The notes: generated by a model not told the origin, from the letters alone. DNA of 64,000 nt from Anaeromicropila populeti (GCF_900112775.1 NZ_FOYZ01000017.1:1-64000); one strand, 5' to 3'. Counted from the stretch's first letter, positions 8,954 to 17,148 are shown. Numbers and translations: made by a program.

Positions 8954-10186
8954 CTAAATGATGACGGTAAATCCAATTCTTCCTCCTTCTCTTTGCTGTA
9001 CACTAATCTGTCCATGGTGCTTCTCTACTATTGATTTTCCTATTGAAAGGCCTAACCCATAGCTGGTTTTTCCATTTTCCCGGCTTCTGGACTCATCAGC
9101 TCTGTAAAAGCGATCGAAAAAGCAATTCATACTTTTTGAATCCATCTCAACATCACACCTGTTGCTAATATCCAGCACTGCCTTCTTCCCTTTGCTTCGC
9201 AGATTCAGCCGAATATCACCTTCATCTACACAGTACTTGATTGCATTATCACATAAAATTGCCACCAGTTGACGAATAGCACCTTCATTTCCATTGATGA
9301 AAATATCTGGCTCTACTTCATAGCAAAATGTTTTGCCCTCAAATTCAGCAACTGCTGCAAAGGAAGCTGTCGTATCTGTTACTGCATGACTTAGGTTAAA
9401 CCGCTGCATATCCAGAACAACCTCCTCTTCCTCCATCCGGGATAAGGAAACCAGATGATTTACTAATTTTCTCATAGTCGTCACTTGCTTTTGTGTATTT
9501 TCCACCCACTCATTATTGCCAATATCCATTGCCAATATATCCATGTTTGTTGCAATTACCGTAAGCGGTGTTTTCAATTCATGTCCGGCATCTGTAATAA
9601 AACGTTTCTGCTTTTTATCACTTTCGATTAGCGGCTTAACTGCCTTCCCAGACATTAACACAACAAACAGAAACACACATAATAAACCAACAAGGCCAAT
9701 TGAAACAGAAATCCATCTGAGAGAATAAATATTATAAAAATGGGACTCACAATTAAAAATCGTTACTATTTTTAAATTGTCATTTTCTGAAAATACAGCA
9801 TATTTGTAATTCCCAATTCTTCCTTTTTCCTTGTTCAATTCCAGAGCTTTATTGGCCAAATCTATTGCTTCTTCCTCTGTGACATTGTTAATATGTTTTA
9901 AATCTACAACTTGTTTGTCACCGTCTTCATAAATCCAAACAGAAAAATACTGATTCTCATATTGTGATGCTGCAACCTGAAATTTCTCATTCTTTCTTCC
10001 AACATGGTTTTTCCAGTATTCCGGAAGTTCTCCCTGATTTAAGCTTGTCTCTGAAATTACTTTCTCCAGTTCACTATTTAAATAATAATAGTTAACCAGG
10101 TTAATTGCTGCTATTATAACTGCTGTACAGACTGCCATTGCAGAAACAGACATCCAAATAAATTTCCACCGTACTTTTCCAATCAT
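8954..10186 (-). CDS. Membrane sensor histidine kinase
   Basis: 410 residues. TM helices lie near 9-34 and 155-180, bracketing an extracytoplasmic domain of about 115 residues (a helical stretch EEEAIDLANKALELN suggests a PepSY-like element). The H-box is DAGHELKTPLT with His202, followed by the N-box (LCDNAIKY), and G-box SYGLGLS near the C-terminus. There is no clear HAMP domain. It overlaps the response regulator by four bases and is the last gene of the operon with the double-cubane-like genes, so it likely senses a signal tied to that system. The repeats at 16143-16233 are the probable targets of its partner. Confidence 0.9.
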   Translation of the reverse strand: MIGKVRWKFIWMSVSAMAVCTAVIIAAINLVNYYYLNSELEKVISETSLNQGELPEYWKNHVGRKNEKFQVAASQYENQYFSVWIYEDGDKQVVDLKHINNVTEEEAIDLANKALELNKEKGRIGNYKYAVFSENDNLKIVTIFNCESHFYNIYSLRWISVSIGLVGLLCVFLFVVLMSGKAVKPLIESDKKQKRFITDAGHELKTPLTVIATNMDILAMDIGNNEWVENTQKQVTTMRKLVNHLVSLSRMEEEEVVLDMQRFNLSHAVTDTTASFAAVAEFEGKTFCYEVEPDIFINGNEGAIRQLVAILCDNAIKYCVDEGDIRLNLRSKGKKAVLDISNRCDVEMDSKSMNCFFDRFYRADESRSRENGKTSYGLGLSIGKSIVEKHHGQISVQQREGGRIGFTVII

Positions 10187-10857
10187 AGGCAGTCCTCCAA
10201 AGAATATCCTACTCCTCTTGTAGCCCGAATCTCACACCTCGAACCGATTTCCGCCATTTTCTTTCTTAAAAATGAGATGTTAACCCATACCACATTTATT
10301 TCTGCCTCCGAATCCCATCCCCAGATATGCTCCATAAACTGATTCATAGAAATAATTTTACGTGGAGACAAAATAAACATTTCCATCATTTGAAATGCCT
10401 TACTGCTCAGATGTACTGATTTTTCATTACAGGACAGGCAGTAGGTTCCTCTATCCAGCTGAATGTCCCCAAAGGTAAGGCAGTCGGAAATGTATTCGCC
10501 ACTTCTGCGCAGAAGTGCTCTCACCCGTGCAATCAGTTCCCGTCCAGCAAATGGTTTAGTCAGATAATCATCAGCACCGGAATCCAGTCCTAGAACCCGG
10601 TCATCCATTTCGCCTTTAGCAGTAAGCATCATGACAGGTGTCTTTATACCATCCCTTCTAAGCTGCTCCAGCACCTGAATCCCATTCATCTTTGGCATCA
10701 TAATATCCAAGATAATTCCGTCATAGTCTCCATGCTTGGCATAGTCCAGTGCATCCAATCCATTAAACACTGGGTCTACTGCGTAGTTACTCCGCTCTAA
10801 TAAAGTAACAACTGCCCTTGATATATCCCTGTCGTCTTCTGCAAATAATAGCTTCAT
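10183..10857 (-). CDS. OmpR/PhoB-family response regulator
   Basis: 224 residues: receiver domain (1-120) with acidic pair ED at 7-9, phosphoacceptor Asp51 (LDIMMP), Thr in MLTAK and Lys in TKPF. A winged-helix OmpR-type DNA-binding domain (about 128-222) follows. ATG 10857 is chosen because GGTGG lies five bases upstream; a GTG three codons earlier lacks room for a ribosome site. It lies 55 bases after the DsbD-like gene and overlaps its kinase. OmpR/PhoB-family proteins bind tandem half-sites spaced about 11 bp, exactly the repeat geometry found at the head of this operon. Confidence 0.92.
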   Translation of the reverse strand: MKLLFAEDDRDISRAVVTLLERSNYAVDPVFNGLDALDYAKHGDYDGIILDIMMPKMNGIQVLEQLRRDGIKTPVMMLTAKGEMDDRVLGLDSGADDYLTKPFAGRELIARVRALLRRSGEYISDCLTFGDIQLDRGTYCLSCNEKSVHLSSKAFQMMEMFILSPRKIISMNQFMEHIWGWDSEAEINVVWVNISFLRKKMAEIGSRCEIRATRGVGYSLEDCL

Positions 10858-10912
10858 TATATCCACCTTCCGTTATTTTCTACTGTTCATTTTATCACAT
10901 ATCTTTTTATCT

Positions 10913-11575
10913 TTACAACAAACTGATAAAAGAAAACACCGTTAGTGCCACATAACATCCTAAACGGAGCCATTCCAAATAGCCAGGAATTTCCTCGGCA
11001 ATTTTTTTTGATAACACTCCTGAAATGACCACCAAAAGAAGTACTGGAGTGACAATTGTTGCAAAGGCAAACAGGATTCCTGCACAAACAGCAGACACAG
11101 GACTCAATGCTGCCGTATAACCAAGTACCATAAGTAGTGGCGCACATGGTGTAATTCCATATAAAAATCCTACTGTAAATACAGGTAATTCTCCCTTTCC
11201 TGCTTTCCTCTTTGGTGTTCCACATCCTTTACAGCTTTTGCAGCTCCTTGTTTTCCCCCTGTCATAAAACCATTTTATCACTAACAACATCCCTGTTCCA
11301 ACCGTAACTAATTGCAGCATAAAACGAAACTGAAAGCTGCCAATATTTCCATTGGTATCAATGAACTGTTGTCCAACAACTGCTGCTATCCCACATAAAA
11401 GTACTACTGCTGCTATCTTTCCAAGAAAAAACGTGGCAAATGAAAAAAGTGATTTTTTCATCCCCTTTCCCCTGGACAATATATAGGTGGATAAGAACAC
11501 ACTAATAGCTGGGCTACAACAGGTCCCACATCCCAGCCCCACTGCCCCTGCCTGAAGCATCATTGCAATTCCCAT
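10913..11575 (-). CDS. Cysteine-rich DsbD/CcdA-like (TauE/ArsG-like) membrane protein
   Basis: 220 residues with about six TM helices. Two cysteine features stand out: GLGCGTCCSP at residues 13-22 in the first helix and SCKSCKGCG (about 110-118) in a soluble loop, plus GITPCAP in helix four. The helix-1 and helix-4 Cys/Pro pattern is typical of DsbD/CcdA-type thiol-electron carriers. The same fold also includes proteins annotated as TauE/SafE or ArsG-like exporters, so a transport role is possible. It starts two bases after the activase stop. Inference: it moves reducing equivalents across the membrane, or exports a product, for the system encoded upstream. Confidence 0.7.
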   Translation of the reverse strand: MGIAMMLQAGAVGLGCGTCCSPAISVFLSTYILSRGKGMKKSLFSFATFFLGKIAAVVLLCGIAAVVGQQFIDTNGNIGSFQFRFMLQLVTVGTGMLLVIKWFYDRGKTRSCKSCKGCGTPKRKAGKGELPVFTVGFLYGITPCAPLLMVLGYTAALSPVSAVCAGILFAFATIVTPVLLLVVISGVLSKKIAEEIPGYLEWLRLGCYVALTVFSFISLL

Positions 11576-11577
11576 AT

Positions 11578-12366
11578 CTATGCCCTCCCACTGGCGATAA
11601 GCGCCGCACCAATAGCACCATTAAACTGTGGATGATTTGCAACATAAACATCCCGCATCATTTCTTCCTCAAATGCCTTGTGTATTCCAATATTCAATGC
11701 TCCTCCGCCTGTCATAAGAATATCACCGCCTTTTTCAGACTTTTTCATCATTTTAATAATACGCTTTGCCATGGAAAGATGCATTCCTGCTAAAATATCT
11801 TTTCTGTCATATTTTCTTGCAATCAACGAAATCACCTCAGACTGGGCAAAAACTACACAAGTACTGTTAATATCACATGGTGCTGTACTTTCCAGAGATA
11901 ATGGACCTACCTGATCAATAGTGGTCTCTAAAATTTGTGCAATTACCTCCATAAATTTTCCTGTTCCTGCTGCACATTTATCATTCATCGTAAAATTTTT
12001 TACTGTATATTGATGATCCAGATATATAATTTTACTGTCCTGACCTCCGATATCAATAATCATTCCTGGCCGATAGCCTTCTGGGGCAGTCAGCCGCACT
12101 CCAAAGGCATGGGCTGTAATCTCAGATATATCATCATCAGCAATGTCAATAATTTTACGACTGTAGCCAGTTGCCATAATGTATTTTATATCAGAATCAC
12201 GTATTCCTTCCTTTTCACACAATCTTCCAATTAACTGTTTTGCTGACGTGTTGTTGTCGATTCCTGTATTACATACCATAGTATTCACTACCCTTGTTCC
12301 ACATAGTAATGCGGCTTTGAGATAAGTAGAACCGCCATCTAGTCCTGCATAATAATTATCTGCCAT
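11578..12366 (-). CDS. BadF/BadG/HgdC-type ATP-dependent activase (2-hydroxyacyl-CoA dehydratase/DCCP reductase)
   Basis: 262 residues with the ASKHA ATPase fold: LDGGST phosphate loop at 9-14 and IDIGGQD at 105-110. Cys131 (KCAAGTGKF) and Cys170 are 39 residues apart, the same spacing as the two cysteines that hold the subunit-bridging [4Fe-4S] cluster of HgdC. Such activases use ATP hydrolysis to fire single low-potential electrons into a dehydratase or double-cubane protein. It overlaps the upstream cluster-protein gene by 11 bases and has AGGAGG before its ATG, so coupled expression is clear. Confidence 0.92.
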   Translation of the reverse strand: MADNYYAGLDGGSTYLKAALLCGTRVVNTMVCNTGIDNNTSAKQLIGRLCEKEGIRDSDIKYIMATGYSRKIIDIADDDISEITAHAFGVRLTAPEGYRPGMIIDIGGQDSKIIYLDHQYTVKNFTMNDKCAAGTGKFMEVIAQILETTIDQVGPLSLESTAPCDINSTCVVFAQSEVISLIARKYDRKDILAGMHLSMAKRIIKMMKKSEKGGDILMTGGGALNIGIHKAFEEEMMRDVYVANHPQFNGAIGAALIASGRA

Positions 12367-13657
12367 TCTTATTTCCTCCTAACTTGATCATTTCAATAAA
12401 AGCTTCAATACGAATACGTAACTGCTCTATATCTTCTTCGTTATAATCGCTTTCTACCCTGATTACAGGAATCCCAATTTTGCCTAGTTCTTCTTCCAAC
12501 ACCTGATACTCATAATCATATACTAAGCAGCCACGTAACACATGATAAATTACCCCCTGTACCTTCTGGTCTTTAATCATCTGTTTAATCCGATAAATCC
12601 GCTGTGTATTGTCTACAAAGGTAGGACAGGTACATGGTCTTGTATAGCGGTTGGCAATTGCCCGAATTAATCCATCAAAGCTTTCATCCACCACTGCCAC
12701 TGGGTCATACAGCATCCTTTCCCCCATACAGGTTTCATCCCCTATCAGACTGCCTCCCATTTCTTCTATTAGCAACGGAAGCTTAATGTTTGGAAAAATA
12801 ACAGGGGAGCCTGTTATCATAATTCTTGGCTGATTTTCTTTTGCTGCGTAAAGCTTATTTTTCTTGTTTTGTTCCAGCCTTGCATTTAACCTCTTTAACT
12901 GACTGCTCCATTTTTCAACGGGCATGTAAGAATAGGCATTCATCATAGCCATTACATGGGTTCCTTTTATTAACGCAGGCGTCTGCCTTCTATACTCAAG
13001 AAATCTAGAAAATTCATACTGTGCATATGCAACTTGTTCCATCCCCTCTATCAAGCTTTCATACGTAACCTTCTGTCCAGTAGCCTGTTCAAGTACCTTT
13101 ATAAGCTGATAAAGTTCCAGAACAAACTGTTCCATATCTTCATCTTCTGATTTGGAAGAGGGAACATGAAGAGAAAATGTAGGAACCATTTCCCCCAGCA
13201 TTCCCGCAATTTTCTTTTTGCAATCGCAGGTTACAGGTACAACCATCAAAGCGCAGTCTCTGTATATAGGCATAGTTCCCATAGTCTGAAATCCTACTAC
13301 TGCTTTTACCAATGGGCAGGCATCCCTTGGTACCACATCATCTCCAATGGAAAAAGCGGTATAACTTCCACTGCATAATTTTACAGGTATGGCTCCTGCT
13401 GCGTAGATAAGTTCCTGTGGTACCATTACACAGTAGGTTCCAATCGCTTTCTTTCCATTGGTTTCAGGGATATTCATTTGCTCCACATAAATATTACGAA
13501 GTACCTCAAAATAAGGTTTTATTTCATCAGGAGCACCCGGCAGTTCTTCCATTCTTCTCAGATACTTTGCTGCAACCTTTGTTGACTTACTAATAAAACG
13601 TTCTCTCTGTCGCTGCTCAACCTGTGATAAGTTTTGATTCTGTTTATTTATGCTCAT
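12356..13657 (-). CDS. 2-hydroxyacyl-CoA dehydratase D / double-cubane cluster protein homologue (cysteine-complete paralogue)
   Basis: 433 residues of the HgdB/FldB/DCCP family. Ten cysteines are visible: 76, 95, 114 (RDACP), 135, 144 and 146 (VTCDC), 310, 342 and 344 (PCTCP) and 377 (RGC). The RDAC-P, VTCD and RGC positions are the likely iron-sulfur ligands by family pattern. Start ATG 13657 has GGAG seven bases upstream; a longer frame to 13729 would run inside the previous gene. It lies between the NapH-like gene (14-base overlap) and the activase (11-base overlap). True dehydratases have dedicated CoA-transferase neighbours, absent here, so a double-cubane-type reductase acting on a small substrate is as likely. 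The substrate is unknown. Confidence 0.85.
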   Translation of the reverse strand: MSINKQNQNLSQVEQRQRERFISKSTKVAAKYLRRMEELPGAPDEIKPYFEVLRNIYVEQMNIPETNGKKAIGTYCVMVPQELIYAAGAIPVKLCSGSYTAFSIGDDVVPRDACPLVKAVVGFQTMGTMPIYRDCALMVVPVTCDCKKKIAGMLGEMVPTFSLHVPSSKSEDEDMEQFVLELYQLIKVLEQATGQKVTYESLIEGMEQVAYAQYEFSRFLEYRRQTPALIKGTHVMAMMNAYSYMPVEKWSSQLKRLNARLEQNKKNKLYAAKENQPRIMITGSPVIFPNIKLPLLIEEMGGSLIGDETCMGERMLYDPVAVVDESFDGLIRAIANRYTRPCTCPTFVDNTQRIYRIKQMIKDQKVQGVIYHVLRGCLVYDYEYQVLEEELGKIGIPVIRVESDYNEEDIEQLRIRIEAFIEMIKLGGNKNGR

Positions 13658-14828
13658 TTTTCTTCTCCATTTCTTTATATCCAAACATAAATGATTTTCT
13701 TGATGCCTTGTAAAGATCTTTTCCTGCAAATTTTAAGGAAAGTGCATTGTTTTCTGGACATTTTTTAATACATTCACCACACATAATACAATCTGTTGTT
13801 GTTACATCTTCATTTTCTCTTTCTGTATAAATACTTTTTATACCCATTGGACAGGCTTCATAGCAGGCACCACACTCTGTACAAGACTGGCAGTCTTTTT
13901 TCAGCCGGAATGGTGTGATTTTATAAACCAGACCCATCAAATACCCCATTGGACAAATGGTGCACCAAAAGCGGCGTTTAAAAAAGCTTCCTACAATTAC
14001 CATTACCATGATAAAGCCACTCACAAATAAACTTACTTTAAATCCAGCAAATGCTGGTGTCAATGAGACTGCTGGACAGAAGTTACAGAAATTACCTCCC
14101 ACAAAACACAAACACAAAAATACAATTACTAAAAACCATTTTACTGGTTTTAATCCCTGATATAGCTTTTCATTTAGTGAAATGCCCTCTATCCCAAGTC
14201 CCTGCCGGATAGAATGAACAATGTCTTGTAACAATCCCATGGGACAAACAAAACCACAAAATATTCTTCCAAATAACAGTAAAAAACCAAATAAACTTAG
14301 AAGGAACATGATAATTTCTTTCCATGGCAATGTAAATAAATCACTGAGATGGGTTAAATAATAACAACCTGATTCTCCCAGCTGTTCTCCATCAATAGCA
14401 CAGGATAAAACAGGAAGATCAATGGATGAAAACCAGGTTCCAAACATTCTTGCTCCAAAAATCAGTAAAATAGTGCTTGAAATCATGCTTACCCATCGAA
14501 TTAAGGTGAATTTATCTGCCTGCCGGCCTCCAATTCTTCTGCCAGTTCTTCTTCCAGCCCGCTCTTCGCAAAATTTTCCTGCAACATAATCTTTTTTAAT
14601 ATAATACTTTCTAATATATATACATAAAGTAATTCCCGCTGCTGACAGAATAGAAATAACCAAAAATGGCAGCAAAGCGATGATATAACTAATTGGTCCA
14701 CCTGTAATATTTTCTAATCCAGATGTATATTCAAAAAATTCAATTTTCCATGCAAAATATGAGGCAAATCCTATAACCAGACAGGTGACAATCATCGTCA
14801 ATAGATAGGTTTTCTTATTTTTCATCAT
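13644..14828 (-). CDS. NapH-like polytopic 4Fe-4S membrane protein
   Basis: 394 residues with about five or six TM helices (first near 8-28 and 46-72, later ones at 110-130, 170-192, 235-252 and 265-285). Cysteine motifs: CGFVCPMG near 193, NFCNFCP near 256, WCTICPMG near 293, then two ferredoxin clusters CX2CX2CX3CP near 318-331 and 353-364. NapH/CcoG-type proteins carry electrons between a membrane pool and iron-sulfur partners. Overlaps with both flanking paralogues suggest it feeds electrons to, or takes them from, the activase-cluster protein complex. A Gly/Arg-rich loop (about 88-103) is unusual. Confidence 0.85.
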   Translation of the reverse strand: MMKNKKTYLLTMIVTCLVIGFASYFAWKIEFFEYTSGLENITGGPISYIIALLPFLVISILSAAGITLCIYIRKYYIKKDYVAGKFCEERAGRRTGRRIGGRQADKFTLIRWVSMISSTILLIFGARMFGTWFSSIDLPVLSCAIDGEQLGESGCYYLTHLSDLFTLPWKEIIMFLLSLFGFLLLFGRIFCGFVCPMGLLQDIVHSIRQGLGIEGISLNEKLYQGLKPVKWFLVIVFLCLCFVGGNFCNFCPAVSLTPAFAGFKVSLFVSGFIMVMVIVGSFFKRRFWCTICPMGYLMGLVYKITPFRLKKDCQSCTECGACYEACPMGIKSIYTERENEDVTTTDCIMCGECIKKCPENNALSLKFAGKDLYKASRKSFMFGYKEMEKKNEHK

Positions 14829-16102
14829 GCTCTTTTCTCCTTGCTATAGCTTTTGTATCGTCCACTGCTGTATTGATTTTGTACCAGCATTTCCATAAAT
14901 GCCTCCATTCGGATTCTTATTTGCTCCACATCCTGATATTGATAATCCGTTTCCAGCCGAAATACTGGAATTCCGTATGCAGAAAACAATTCTTCATAAT
15001 GTGCCAGTTCAAAATCATATTCAATCTGACCCTTTAATACGTGATATACAACCCCTTCCATATTTCCTGTTTTCATCTGATATCTCACACGATCATACAA
15101 TGTTTTGTTGTTTGCATACGCAGCGGAACAATCTCCCTTATAATGTACCATTGCAATTGCCTGAAAAATATCTTCCTTTTTTCTTCCTGTTTTTTTTACC
15201 TCTTCCAAATATATTTTTTCTGTTAAAATATCTGCATTTGCACAAATCCTTAACCCAATGTCCTGAATCAGAAATGGAATTTTATAATTTGGAAAAACCA
15301 CTGGCGATCCCATAAGCAATACGTTGGGCTTGTTCCGCATAGTGCTGGCATTATAACAACATGGAAGTGCCTTTATCTCCTTGATAAGGCTTTGGAGCTG
15401 TCCGCACCATTTTGTAATATTTTCTGTATAATAGTAGCTATTCACTATTACCATGCGCAGTGGATCACTGATAATATGTTCTCTTCCCTTTATGCTCTCT
15501 AAAAACTCTCTCATGAGTCTTCTTGCTCTGTCTGTCACTTTTGACGCTTCCAGTAATGACTGCCTTGTAATTGTGTGACCTGTGTAAGCGGAAAGTTCTT
15601 CTGTCAGGCGCCTCATCTGCTCCACCCACTTATACAATGCCAGTGGTTCCTGTTTATTTGGCGGAATATCAGCTGTTATTACACGGTAACCTGCTCTTTT
15701 TAAAAGAAATACTATTTTTCTTGTACTGTCGCAGGTTACGGGTACAATAATTACGGCTTCTTTCGCTAAATTAAATTTATCATTCATCAAATATCCCAGC
15801 ATAGACTGGCTAACTGGATCGGTATCTCTTGGAACAAGATCATCAGCCCAGGAAGCTGTGCTTAAACTTCCTCCTAAAATCCAAAAAGGTACTTTACCCG
15901 CTGCATAAATATACTCTTCTGGTATACTGTTTCCTAACACAATCACCTTTGGCCGCCGGGTTTTCATCGTATTTAAATGGAAGTAGTGATATGTGGTATC
16001 TAAAAAATACTTTGCACCTGCTAATTTTTTATTTGAACGCAGTAACTGGTTTAAGGTATCTATAAATTCACTTTCATAAGTAATTGTTTTTTTATCTGGC
16101 AT
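14825..16102 (-). CDS. 2-hydroxyacyl-CoA dehydratase D / double-cubane cluster protein homologue (cysteine-poor paralogue)
   Basis: 425 residues, first gene of the operon, AGGAGG before ATG 16102. It aligns along its length with the paralogue at 12356-13657 (shared IYAAG, DDLVPRD, VPVTCD, GSPV.FPN, YHVL.G, DY...VEQ.RIR.EAF.EM). Of the presumed ligands only Cys124 (VTCD) and Cys325 (GDC) remain. The RDACP cysteine is Asp95 and the RGC cysteine is Gln359. It therefore probably does not bind a full cluster alone; a heterodimer with the other paralogue, as in HgdA/HgdB-type enzymes, is a reasonable inference. Substrate unknown. Confidence 0.82.
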   Translation of the reverse strand: MPDKKTITYESEFIDTLNQLLRSNKKLAGAKYFLDTTYHYFHLNTMKTRRPKVIVLGNSIPEEYIYAAGKVPFWILGGSLSTASWADDLVPRDTDPVSQSMLGYLMNDKFNLAKEAVIIVPVTCDSTRKIVFLLKRAGYRVITADIPPNKQEPLALYKWVEQMRRLTEELSAYTGHTITRQSLLEASKVTDRARRLMREFLESIKGREHIISDPLRMVIVNSYYYTENITKWCGQLQSLIKEIKALPCCYNASTMRNKPNVLLMGSPVVFPNYKIPFLIQDIGLRICANADILTEKIYLEEVKKTGRKKEDIFQAIAMVHYKGDCSAAYANNKTLYDRVRYQMKTGNMEGVVYHVLKGQIEYDFELAHYEELFSAYGIPVFRLETDYQYQDVEQIRIRMEAFMEMLVQNQYSSGRYKSYSKEKRA

Positions 16103-16142
16103 GCGTAATTCCTCCTGACGTCGTTTGTCAATTTATACCCTT

Positions 16143-16175
16143 ATCATAGTACACAAACTTAAAATCAACTTAAAA
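16143..16175 (-). promoter_or_regulatory. Promoter of the double-cubane-type operon with OmpR-type direct repeats
   Basis: On the minus strand two copies of TTTTAAGTT start 11 bp apart (16175-16167 and 16164-16156), followed after exactly seven bases by -10 TATGAT (16148-16143). The second repeat takes the place of a -35 box, as in activator-dependent PhoB/OmpR promoters. The same arrangement faces the other way at 16201-16233. Confidence 0.75.
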
Positions 16176-16200
16176 TTTACTAAGTAATAAAAATACTCGC

Positions 16201-16233
16201 TTTTAAGTTCATTTTAACTTGTGGCTTTATACT
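16201..16233 (+). promoter_or_regulatory. Divergent promoter of the secreted Cys-rich protein with matching direct repeats
   Basis: TTTTAAGTT (16201-16209) and TTTTAACTT (16212-16220) start 11 bp apart, then seven bases (16221-16227), then -10 TATACT (16228-16233). This is the mirror image of the site driving the operon on the other strand, with identical spacings. No good -35 hexamer is present, which fits activation by the operon's own response regulator. Confidence 0.75.
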
Positions 16234-16262
16234 ATAACTACAAAAGAAATGGAGGATTATTT

Positions 16263-16673
16263 ATGCGACTGAAGATTATAAAATCGTTTTTTGCAGCCAC
16301 GCTGGCTCTATGTATTATTTACAGCAGCATCCGTTCGGCTTATCATTATGTACTAGCAAGTACCACGACCTATGTTTCGGAAGAGACTGTTGTTTCAGAA
16401 GAGATTATTCAGAGTAATACGCTAGAAACGGAAGAAGCTTTAACTGAAAATACGGAAGAAACGGAAGAAGCTTTAACTGAAAGCACTGAAGAAACGGAAG
16501 AAACCTTGGATGAAAGTCCGGCAGAAGATAAGCCTACTCTTTCAGAATATCTTTCTACTTTGACCTGCGGTGGCTGTGGACGGAACTGCTCTCTTCTTCA
16601 CCCTCGCTGTCATAATGGAAATCAAAAAGCGTCCCGTGCTGAATCTGCATACTACGAAACGTATGGTGAATAG
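16263..16673 (+). CDS. Small secreted acidic protein with CX2CX3CX6C tail
   Basis: 136 residues; ATG 16263 follows GGAGG at 16251-16255. A signal or anchor helix (residues 8-32) leads into a strongly acidic Glu/Thr-rich segment (40-90) built from near-identical TEETEEALTE-type units, also repeated at DNA level. The C-terminus has four cysteines at 102, 105, 109 and 116 (CGGCGRNC, then LLHPRC), a spacing able to bind a metal or an iron-sulfur cluster or to form disulfides. No known domain was recognised. The mirrored promoters place it in one regulon with the double-cubane-type operon, suggesting an extracytoplasmic redox, metal-binding or substrate-binding partner (inference). Confidence 0.75.
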   Translation: MRLKIIKSFFAATLALCIIYSSIRSAYHYVLASTTTYVSEETVVSEEIIQSNTLETEEALTENTEETEEALTESTEETEETLDESPAEDKPTLSEYLSTLTCGGCGRNCSLLHPRCHNGNQKASRAESAYYETYGE

Positions 16674-16679
16674 AAAAGT

Positions 16680-16732
16680 GAAGCCGCTGCTCCATAGGTA
16701 CTTATTACCTATTTTACAGCGGCTTCTTCTTT
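16680..16732 (+). terminator. Rho-independent terminator of the secreted Cys-rich gene
   Basis: The arms GAAGCCGCTG (16680-16689) and CAGCGGCTTC (16717-16726) enclose a second small hairpin (ATAGGTA/TACCTAT). The downstream sequence is TTCTTT. Confidence 0.8.
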
Positions 16733-16739
16733 CATCCTA

Positions 16740-17099
16740 TTATTCATTTTCTTCTTCAAATTGTTTTTCATATTCATCGAATATATAGTGAAAAACAGGG
16801 GCTAATCCCACAAATTCACACCCATAAATGGTAGTTTTACCTTCTAACACTTGTGTTCGAACAATTTTTACTACTGAAAAAATAGAAGATTCACTAGACC
16901 CTAATTCCAGATTGGCGTTAAAATAATAACCAACTGGCAACCTGCTTTCTGTCTTAAATCCAATTCCCGTTCTTGATACATCAATTACTTCGATTGGAGC
17001 ATTAATGTTAATTACAATCTCATTATCCTGCTTAAACAGCGAAGAAATTGTTAAACTTAAATGTGCTGGTACTCTTTTTGCGCGCCTTTTTTCATCCAT
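16740..17099 (-). CDS. PilZ domain protein (c-di-GMP receptor)
   Basis: 119 residues, essentially one PilZ domain. The c-di-GMP-binding signature is complete: RRAKR (RxxxR) at residues 5-9 and DVSRTGIGF (D/NxSxxG) near 62. The C-terminus is acidic. Single-domain PilZ proteins translate c-di-GMP levels into effects on motility or surface polymers through an unknown partner. It is convergent with the secreted Cys-rich gene and lies after the Rrf2 gene, 49 bases away, so it may be co-transcribed with that regulator. Confidence 0.88.
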   Translation of the reverse strand: MDEKRRAKRVPAHLSLTISSLFKQDNEIVININAPIEVIDVSRTGIGFKTESRLPVGYYFNANLELGSSESSIFSVVKIVRTQVLEGKTTIYGCEFVGLAPVFHYIFDEYEKQFEEENE

Positions 17100-17148
17100 C
17101 TCATTTTCCTCTTTTCGTAAACATTTTTACTGTTCTCTGCTGTAACTA

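Noticed and set aside
14899-15315. 138-codon plus-strand open frame
   Set aside because: Antisense to the well-supported cluster-protein gene; Phe/Pro-rich product with no ribosome site.
12356-16102. Reading the two paralogues as a fermentative (R)-2-hydroxyglutaryl- or lactyl-CoA dehydratase
   Set aside because: No CoA-transferase, acyl-CoA dehydrogenase or Etf genes nearby, ligand cysteines lost in one subunit, and NapH-like and DsbD-like partners are atypical.
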